From positions 2,347,001-2,411,000 of the forward strand of contig NZ_JACDXJ010000001.1 in NCBI RefSeq assembly GCF_013520865.1: DNA of 64,000 nt, in the 5' to 3' direction. Shown piece after piece: positions 58,932 to 64,000 of this stretch; the stretch's first letter is position 1; each line of letters begins with the position of its first letter. Source of the stretch: Microvirga mediterraneensis (lineage in GTDB: Bacteria; Pseudomonadota; Alphaproteobacteria; Rhizobiales; Beijerinckiaceae). The position numbers and the translations under genes are program-made. Under the pieces are notes generated by a model. That model saw nothing but the letters and a program-made list of their open reading frames with translations, did no database searches and was not told where the DNA came from.

Positions 58932-59936
58932 ATGAGTGGGGCGCGAATCTGGCATGGGGGCGATCTGGAAGAAGCCCGACGGCTCTTTCCGGACGCGCCG
59001 GAGCCGTGGATCGACCTGTCGACGGGGATCAATCCCATAGCCTATCCCATGCCTCCCTTGCCAGCCCGGTTGTTCGAGCGCCTGCCGTCGCCCGCCGACC
59101 ACCACGATCTCGAGGCCGCCGCCGCCGAGGCCTATGGCGCGGCGGATCCCGCCATGGTGGTGGGCGCACCGGGAACGCAGGTTCTCATCAGCCTCCTGCC
59201 GGCCCTGCGGCCCCGGTCGCGCATCGCCATCCTCGGGCCGACCTATGCCGAGCATGCCCACGCCTGGCGAGGGGCAGGGCACGAAGTCGCGGAGGTCGCC
59301 TCCGTCGGTGGGGCAGGCGAGGCGGACGTCGTCGTGGTGGTGAACCCCAACAATCCCGATGGCCGCATGCTCCGACGTGGCGCATTGCTTGAACAGGCGG
59401 AACATCTTCGGCGCCGGGGCGGCTGGCTTCTGGTCGACGAAGCTTTCGCGGATTTCGACGGCGACGAGACGCTCGTTCCCGTCCTGCCGGACAATGCCAT
59501 CGCCCTGCGCTCCTTCGGCAAGACATACGGGCTCGCGGGCGTGAGGCTCGGTTTTGCGGTCGCGGCGACCGATGTTGCCGCGATGTTGAGAACGGCGCTA
59601 GGCCCCTGGTCGGTCTCGGGGCCCGCCCTGGAGGTCGGGCGGCTGGCCTTGCGCGATCGGGCATGGCGAAAGGCCAACCATGAGGCGAGGGCCGAGGATG
59701 CAAGCCGCCTCGATGCGCTGCTTTCTCCGCTGGCTGATCGGGCTCCCGCCGGCACGATCCTTTATCGTCTCATGGAGAGCAGCCGCGCACCGGACCTGTT
59801 CTCCCATCTGGGACGCCATGGCATCTGGGTCCGCCGCTTCCAGCACGATCACCGCCTCCTGCGCTTCGGACTGCCGGGCTCGGCTGAGTCCTGGCGGCGT
59901 CTTGCAACTGCCCTTGAGGGCTTTTCAAGCCATTGA
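58932..59936 (+). CDS. cobC: L-threonine-O-3-phosphate decarboxylase
   Basis: 334-residue PLP enzyme of the aminotransferase I fold. HGGDLEEARRLFPDAPEPWIDL and STGINPIAYPMPPLP mark CobC; the PLP Lys is in SFGKTYGLAGVRLGF. It makes (R)-1-aminopropan-2-ol phosphate for CobD. I take ATG 58932, with GGGGA upstream, rather than ATG 58920, which overlaps the cobD start codon; either is possible. A hairpin terminator follows 24 bases after the stop. Confidence 0.93.
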   Translation: MSGARIWHGGDLEEARRLFPDAPEPWIDLSTGINPIAYPMPPLPARLFERLPSPADHHDLEAAAAEAYGAADPAMVVGAPGTQVLISLLPALRPRSRIAILGPTYAEHAHAWRGAGHEVAEVASVGGAGEADVVVVVNPNNPDGRMLRRGALLEQAEHLRRRGGWLLVDEAFADFDGDETLVPVLPDNAIALRSFGKTYGLAGVRLGFAVAATDVAAMLRTALGPWSVSGPALEVGRLALRDRAWRKANHEARAEDASRLDALLSPLADRAPAGTILYRLMESSRAPDLFSHLGRHGIWVRRFQHDHRLLRFGLPGSAESWRRLATALEGFSSH

Positions 59937-59951
59937 GCGGTGGTTGAGAAA

Positions 59952-59991
59952 AGAAAAAACCGCCGTTCCGACCAAATGATCGGAACGGCGG
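59952..59991. terminator. terminator between cobC and the small basic protein gene
   Basis: Perfect 12-base stem CCGCCGTTCCGA / TCGGAACGGCGG with an 8-base loop. An A tract precedes it, so the T tract lies on the minus strand. It probably ends transcription from both sides, including cobC. Confidence 0.75.
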
Positions 59992-60162
59992 CTTAAATCC
60001 GTGCTCTGGCCCCCTCAGGCACAGCAGGTTTGAAATATATCTTTGGTGATTGTTGTCTTTGAATGGCCCGTAACAATGGAAGCAGTCTATAGATGAGTGC
60101 TGCCGGGTCGGAAATAGTGGGATATACGTATCGTCTACAGTCAAGCTCGATCGGTGGAGCTC

Positions 60163-60417
60163 TTACCGCTTCAGGCGCTTCGCATTGGCGCGCACCTTCC
60201 GGCGATATCCCCTGACGACCTTATGGGGAGATCCGCCCGTCGCGAGTGTCGCTGCCGCCTCCGCGAAGGCGGTGACCTTCTCCGTCACCATCAGCAGGTT
60301 CTCGGCATGCGAGCCTCGCCCCATGGCGGCTTGGGACAGGCGGGTCCAGATCACGAGCTGGGATTCGACGGCCAGCATGGTGGTGTCGGTCGCCAGTTTC
60401 ATCCAGGGCAAAAGCAT
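60163..60417 (-). CDS. small hypothetical protein, 84 aa, basic C-terminus
   Basis: 84-residue protein starting MLLPWMKLATDTTMLAVESQ; CAGGAG lies 5 bases before the ATG. It is helical, with a run from residue 10 to 60 that resembles short phasin-like proteins (LAVESQLVIWTRLSQAAMG, EKVTAFAEAAATLA), then a basic tail (RGYRRKVRANAKRLKR). Phasin or nucleoid-like function is possible; no certain family. Terminated by the hairpin at 59952. Confidence 0.65.
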   Translation of the reverse strand: MLLPWMKLATDTTMLAVESQLVIWTRLSQAAMGRGSHAENLLMVTEKVTAFAEAAATLATGGSPHKVVRGYRRKVRANAKRLKR

Positions 60418-60589
60418 CGAAACTCCTGAAGGGTATGATGGATCGGCAGGTCTATACAATCAGAGTGGCGACATAAAGTTTCGCACGACGGGACCTGCCC
60501 GGAATAGTGGGCGGGGATTCCGAGGCATTTCGAGGCCCGGCTTCATGGATTAACATAGGTCAATGTCAGCGTTGCCGAGGGTATGCGTC

Positions 60590-60820
60590 GTGCCCCGCTA
60601 TTACATTGATGTCAAAAGCCATTTCTGCACGGACGAGGATCCGAGCGGAATCGAGTTGCCGGACCTTCAGGCCGCCAGGGTCGAGGCCACGAAGGTCGCC
60701 GAGAGGCTCCTGAAGAGTTGGGCGGGCATGCTGCCGCATTACAGCAGCGAGGTCATGATCGAGATCGTCGGCGAGGATCTGCGTCCGGTCCTGATCATTC
60801 CGTGCTCGGAGATCGAGTGA
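60590..60820 (+). CDS. DUF6894 family small protein
   Basis: 76-residue protein. Starting at GTG 60590 gives MPRYYIDVKSHF, the usual N-terminus of the family, with GAGGG 8 bases upstream; an ATG at 60563 is the alternative. The acidic core GIELPDLQAARVEATKVAERLL fits the DUF6894 pattern, and the C-terminus returns to beta strands (MIEIVGEDLRPVLIIPC). The function is unknown. Confidence 0.7.
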   Translation: MPRYYIDVKSHFCTDEDPSGIELPDLQAARVEATKVAERLLKSWAGMLPHYSSEVMIEIVGEDLRPVLIIPCSEIE

Positions 60821-60878
60821 CGTTCCATGTACTCCCGAAGCCTCGCCAAGGACAGGGCCTAGGCCGCTATCCGGCGCA

Positions 60879-61010
60879 TCATGGAAGCTGACAGCACAGG
60901 AAAAAGGCCGCCAGGGCGGCGGTGACGGCCGTGGCGATCAGCCCCTTGTCGATGACATGGTCGGGCAGGGCGGTGCGATTGGGCATGCGCTTGATCAACT
61001 CACGGCTCAC
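60879..61010 (-). CDS. tiny single-helix membrane protein
   Basis: 43 codons from GTG 61010 (MSRELIKRMPNRTALPDHV), or 35 from ATG 60986. One hydrophobic helix ends the protein: GLIATAVTAALAAFFLCC. There is no clear ribosome site, so this is tentative. Proteins of this shape are often stress membrane peptides, but nothing here shows that. Confidence 0.4.
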   Translation of the reverse strand: MSRELIKRMPNRTALPDHVIDKGLIATAVTAALAAFFLCCQLP

Positions 61011-61079
61011 TCGGGCACGATCCAGGCTGACTCACCTGTAGCACCCGGTCGGCAAGTCAACTGCCCTCTTTCAATGATG

Positions 61080-61805
61080 CTATGGAATCGATGGCGGCAG
61101 GAGCTGAGAAAATTTTTGGCGAATGACCTCGTAGCATTCGCAGGCCATTTTCTCGATGCCGGTTCTATCGACGATGGTGATGACGCCTCTGCTCTGATTG
61201 ATGAGGCCGGCTTCGTGGAGACTGCGCGTGATGGCGCTGACGGTGGAGCGTTGAACGCCCAGCATTTCCGAGAGGAACTCGTGCGTCAGGGGCAGCTCGT
61301 CTGATGCCCAACGGTCGCGCGTGCTGAGAATCCACCGGCAGCAGCGCGCCTCGACGCTGTGCGTGGCATTGCACGCGACGCTCTGCAGGGTCTGCGCCAG
61401 CAGCGCCTCGGTGAAGCGCAGGATGAGCTGCTGGATCTTGGGCCTCGTCCTGAAGGCGTCGTGCATCCGATCGAGATCAATGCGGGACGCCGTTCCGGGG
61501 ATCTGCACGATATAGCGACCGAACGAGTTGCGGGAGATGAAGGCGCTGACGAGGCCGACCATGGATTCGCACCCGAACGTCGCCATCTCGGCAGACTTCC
61601 CGTCGAGCATGACGGTGATGAGAGAGATGACGACATTGTGCGGAAAATAAGTGTAGTCGAGCGCCTGCCCGGCCTCGTACACCACCAGACCTCTCGGTAG
61701 ATCGACCACGGTCAGATGGGGCTCCAGAAAGGCGAAATCCTCGTCATCCAGAGCAGCCAGGAGCCGATTGCCGCGATGCGGGTTGTTCACCTGAACCTGA
61801 GCCAT
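61080..61805 (-). CDS. Crp/Fnr family transcriptional regulator
   Basis: 241-residue regulator. The cNMP-like domain spans residues about 20-135 (LPRGLVVYEAGQALDYTYFP), then a dimer helix and a winged HTH with LTHEFLSEMLGVQRSTVSAI. There is no FNR Cys cluster at the N-terminus; Cys residues are scattered. This style resembles the aerobic-stress or CooA/Crp-like regulators common in Hyphomicrobiales. It is transcribed alone. Confidence 0.88.
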   Translation of the reverse strand: MAQVQVNNPHRGNRLLAALDDEDFAFLEPHLTVVDLPRGLVVYEAGQALDYTYFPHNVVISLITVMLDGKSAEMATFGCESMVGLVSAFISRNSFGRYIVQIPGTASRIDLDRMHDAFRTRPKIQQLILRFTEALLAQTLQSVACNATHSVEARCCRWILSTRDRWASDELPLTHEFLSEMLGVQRSTVSAITRSLHEAGLINQSRGVITIVDRTGIEKMACECYEVIRQKFSQLLPPSIP

Positions 61806-61907
61806 TGCGAAGGTCCTGTCCTGAACGGAGACATTCTACCACAACAGGCATCCGGCGACGTGTCTCCGACGATCGAGAGACGCCGGATTGACGATCCCAG
61901 TCCGTCG

Positions 61908-62903
61908 TCAGCGCTTCTCGGGAGGGAATACGGTTTTCCAGTCCCTCTTCATGTCGACCACGATCCACCGGTCCAGAGCTGCGGCCTCGAGCGCCTTGTC
62001 GAGCCCGCCGAAGATCGGTCCCCGGTCATAGGCATATTCGCGGTCCCCGTCCGTGTGATGCACGATGACGCCGAGCCTCCGGTTGCCCGTCTCTGTCGTC
62101 CATTGCAGCATCTCGAGATCGCCGTCGGAGTTGCCGAAGGCCGCAACGGGGCGGCGGCCGATCTGCTGTTCGATTCCGACCGGCTTCCCCGGACCGTCAT
62201 CGACGAAGTCGACCCGGGGCAGACGAAACAGGCTCGGCTGTCCGTTGCGGCGCTCGAACTTCGTGACGATGCGTGAGCCCACGATTTGTTCGGGCGGAAT
62301 GCCGTAGCGCTCCTCGGCGAAGGCGCGCATGAACTCCGCTCCGCCACCGGAGACGATGAAGGTCTTGAATCCGTTGGCGCGCATAAAGGCCAGTACCTCC
62401 AGCATGGGCTGGTACACGAGCTCGTCGTAGCGACGATCGAACCGCGGGTGCTTGGCGGCCGCGAGCCATTCCTTGACGATCTTTCGGAATTCCTCATTCG
62501 TCATGCCGGCATGCGTCGCCGCAAGAATTGCGACGGCCCCGTGCTCCCCGGAGGCTGCGAGGGCCGCCATGTCGCCTTCGAGCACGGCCTTGAACGGCTG
62601 CTCGTCCTTCCATTCCGGATGCTGCGGCGCCAGCGCCTTGATGCGGTCCAGAGCAAAGGCGAGTTGGACATAGGCAGGCTGCTCGATCCAGAGCGTGCCG
62701 TCATTGTCGAAAGTTGCGATCCGCTCCGGCTCCGGAATGAAATCGGGCGATCCCGCGCGGGTCGTGTCCGTCACGAAGGCGATGATCGCCTGTTTCGCGG
62801 GGCCGTCGTTCCAGGACGGCAAGGGATCGGTCTGTGCAACGGCGGCCGAGATCCAGGCCACGAACAGGGTGAGAAGTCCGAACCGGTACAGTCGACGCGA
62901 CAT
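61908..62903 (-). CDS. exported HAD family phosphatase
   Basis: 331-residue haloacid-dehalogenase fold. The signal peptide is MSRRLYRFGLLTLFVAWISAAVA. HAD motif I is FDNDGTLW (D66-N-D68), motif II FIVSGGGAEFMRAF, and motif IV GNSDGDLEM. Such exported HAD proteins are annotated as phosphoserine-type or acid phosphatases. ATG 62903 has AAGGAGG 5 bases upstream, so it beats the longer frame. It likely acts in the periplasm on a phosphate ester; the substrate is unknown. Confidence 0.85.
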   Translation of the reverse strand: MSRRLYRFGLLTLFVAWISAAVAQTDPLPSWNDGPAKQAIIAFVTDTTRAGSPDFIPEPERIATFDNDGTLWIEQPAYVQLAFALDRIKALAPQHPEWKDEQPFKAVLEGDMAALAASGEHGAVAILAATHAGMTNEEFRKIVKEWLAAAKHPRFDRRYDELVYQPMLEVLAFMRANGFKTFIVSGGGAEFMRAFAEERYGIPPEQIVGSRIVTKFERRNGQPSLFRLPRVDFVDDGPGKPVGIEQQIGRRPVAAFGNSDGDLEMLQWTTETGNRRLGVIVHHTDGDREYAYDRGPIFGGLDKALEAAALDRWIVVDMKRDWKTVFPPEKR

Positions 62904-62997
62904 CGCTGCCTCCTTGGCCATGACCTGAAGGAATCCGTGTTCATCTGCATACCCATGAGATGGGAGTTCCGCCTCATGGCGAAGCGTCGATGGTCTC

Positions 62998-63261
62998 TCA
63001 CCGACAACCCGTGCAGATGCCTTTCTCAAGCAGCTTGTCGATGCGCTGGTTCTGACGATTCATCTGCTCGGTTGCCGTCGCGTCGTTCGTCGAAAAGTCG
63101 TTTCGCGGTTGTGTCGCCGAGTCCCGCTCAAGGGCTTTTTGGGACGGGATCACCACCTCGCCGTTGCGGACCGGCGGCTGGCGGGAATTCTGTCCCTGAG
63201 CCGAAACCGACGTCGCCGCTGCCAATCCGGCGAGCGCGATGGGTAAAACGAGACGCCGCAT
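62998..63261 (-). CDS. small periplasmic protein, 87 aa
   Basis: 87-residue exported protein. The signal peptide is RRLVLPIALAGLAAATSVSA. The mature part is polar (SRQPPVRNGEVVIPSQKAL, ATEQMNRQNQRIDKLLEKG) and ends with two Cys in CTGC. ATG 63261 has AGGAGAG 4 bases upstream. It is in the same orientation as the HAD gene, 94 bases away. Function unknown. Confidence 0.72.
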   Translation of the reverse strand: MRRLVLPIALAGLAAATSVSAQGQNSRQPPVRNGEVVIPSQKALERDSATQPRNDFSTNDATATEQMNRQNQRIDKLLEKGICTGCR

Positions 63262-63350
63262 GGTTCTCTCCTGGTTCCAGAGGATTCCAGTCAAGATTGC
63301 CACCGGCCGGACGGCGCTGCTTGACAATAGGGGACAGGCTTCGAACGTGA

Positions 63351-64000
63351 TCAGAAACGCGCGCTGATGCCGAGAACCGGTCCGTGCTGGAGCATGTCGA
63401 ACTGATAGCGCTGCCGGCCCTCGCCCTGGGCGTAATCCACGTAGAGCGCGCGATATCCGATGACGCCGGAGAACGTGATGCTCTGGTAGGTGCCGAGTTC
63501 GAAGCCGTAGGCCCCGATGGCCTGCCAGGAGAGATCGCTCCCGAGGCCGAACCCGCCGATATCGCCGCGCAGCAGGAGTTCATGCCCGGGCGCCACGGTG
63601 TAGCGGATGCGTCCGCCGATCATGGGATCGAGCCAGTCGACCGACCCCGAATGGGCAATCGCGCGGGCGCCCACCACGTCGAGATCGGCCGTCGAGACGG
63701 TGCCCGCGACAGCCAGCGAAAGATCAGCCGACTGGTGCCAGTATCTCGCCCCGGCGAGCAGGTCGAAGGCCAGCGGTCCCGTGCGGTAGACCTCGTAGGC
63801 CGCGCCGGCTTCGACGATGGCCATTTCGATGTCGAGGCTCAGGGAGGTGGCGAGCGTTCCCGTCACGCCGGGCGCCAATGTGCGGCTTCTGATGTTGCCG
63901 CCGTCGAGGCCGATCTTGCTCCAGACGACGTCGGTAAAAAGAGACAGCGGACCGTTGCGGGCCTCGAAGTCGCCCATCAGGGCGACGAGCGTGTCCGACT
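63351..64000 (-). CDS. outer-membrane beta-barrel protein, 5' end outside window
   Basis: 216 residues of the C-terminal part; the reading frame stays open to the window edge (SDTLVALMGDFEARNG precedes), so the start lies beyond. Alternating strands (LSLFTDVVWSKIGLDGGN, AFDLLAGARYWHQSADLSL, RGDIGGFGLGSDLSWQAIGAY) and the C-terminal HGPVLGISARF with a final Phe indicate an outer-membrane barrel. The pattern resembles Hyphomicrobiales porin-like or MipA/OmpV-type proteins. Its exact family is not clear. Confidence 0.7.
   Translation of the reverse strand, partial: SDTLVALMGDFEARNGPLSLFTDVVWSKIGLDGGNIRSRTLAPGVTGTLATSLSLDIEMAIVEAGAAYEVYRTGPLAFDLLAGARYWHQSADLSLAVAGTVSTADLDVVGARAIAHSGSVDWLDPMIGGRIRYTVAPGHELLLRGDIGGFGLGSDLSWQAIGAYGFELGTYQSITFSGVIGYRALYVDYAQGEGRQRYQFDMLQHGPVLGISARF

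Noticed and set aside
1..64000. tRNA, rRNA, CRISPR, insertion sequence, prophage or toxin-antitoxin genes
   Set aside because: Read for cloverleaf ends, regular spaced repeats, transposase or integrase motifs and found none.

Overview
The window is 64 kb of high-GC, densely coded chromosomal DNA. It looks like an alphaproteobacterium of the order Hyphomicrobiales, most likely Methylobacteriaceae or a close relative such as Microvirga. That placement is inferred from protein style, a full aerobic cobalamin cluster that uses CbiD, an EcfG-type promoter, and palindromic intergenic repeats typical of this order. I see no rRNA, tRNA, CRISPR array, insertion sequence, phage or conjugation gene. The content is core metabolism, transport and regulation.

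Layout. 1-1.4 kb: small hypothetical proteins and a secreted Cys protein. 1.4-4.2 kb: an ABC-F ATPase and a Crp-type regulator. 4.1-11.3 kb: two converging multidrug efflux units, one TetR plus HlyD/MFS and one MarR plus MFS/HlyD, each with a clear palindromic operator beside its regulator. 11.5-14.4 kb: a polyamine-type ABC importer (ATPase and two permeases, no binding protein), then an AsmA protein. 16.4-18.0 kb: two intergenic palindromes and a 3-oxoacid CoA-transferase (scoAB). 18.1-23.7 kb: an isochorismatase-like hydrolase, an anchored DJ-1/PfpI protein, a ferric iron permease and binding protein, and a membrane protein with a cyclic-nucleotide-binding domain. 23.8-26.7 kb: a lipoprotein, a secreted pentapeptide-repeat protein, a small HTH protein and an Omp25-like porin preceded by a perfect 20-bp palindrome. 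26.9-29.6 kb: a DUF1800/DUF1501 pair, followed by a candidate small RNA with an EcfG promoter.

30.0-39.1 kb is a minus-strand cluster: a long-chain acyl-CoA ligase, livG-H-M-K-F, a DUF805 protein and a PaaK-like protein. It probably imports and CoA-activates a carboxylic or amino-acid substrate.

39.8-59.9 kb is a cobalamin island: cobA-cobB, cbiD, cobL-cobE-cobM, cobK, then a long operon behind a cobalamin riboswitch (cbtB-cbtA-DUF1636-cobW-cobN-cobG-cobH-cobI-cobJ), followed by cobO-cobQ, cobD and cobC. Together they cover precorrin synthesis from uroporphyrinogen III, ring contraction, cobalt insertion, amidation, adenosylation and aminopropanol attachment. CobG (oxygen-dependent) and CbiD occur together and no cobF is present. 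cobN carries an in-frame intergenic-type palindromic repeat of about 50 codons in a linker, the most unusual feature here.

60-64 kb: a short basic protein, a DUF6894 protein, a tiny membrane protein, an FNR/Crp-type regulator, a secreted HAD phosphatase, a small periplasmic protein and the C-terminal part of an outer-membrane barrel protein that runs off the window.
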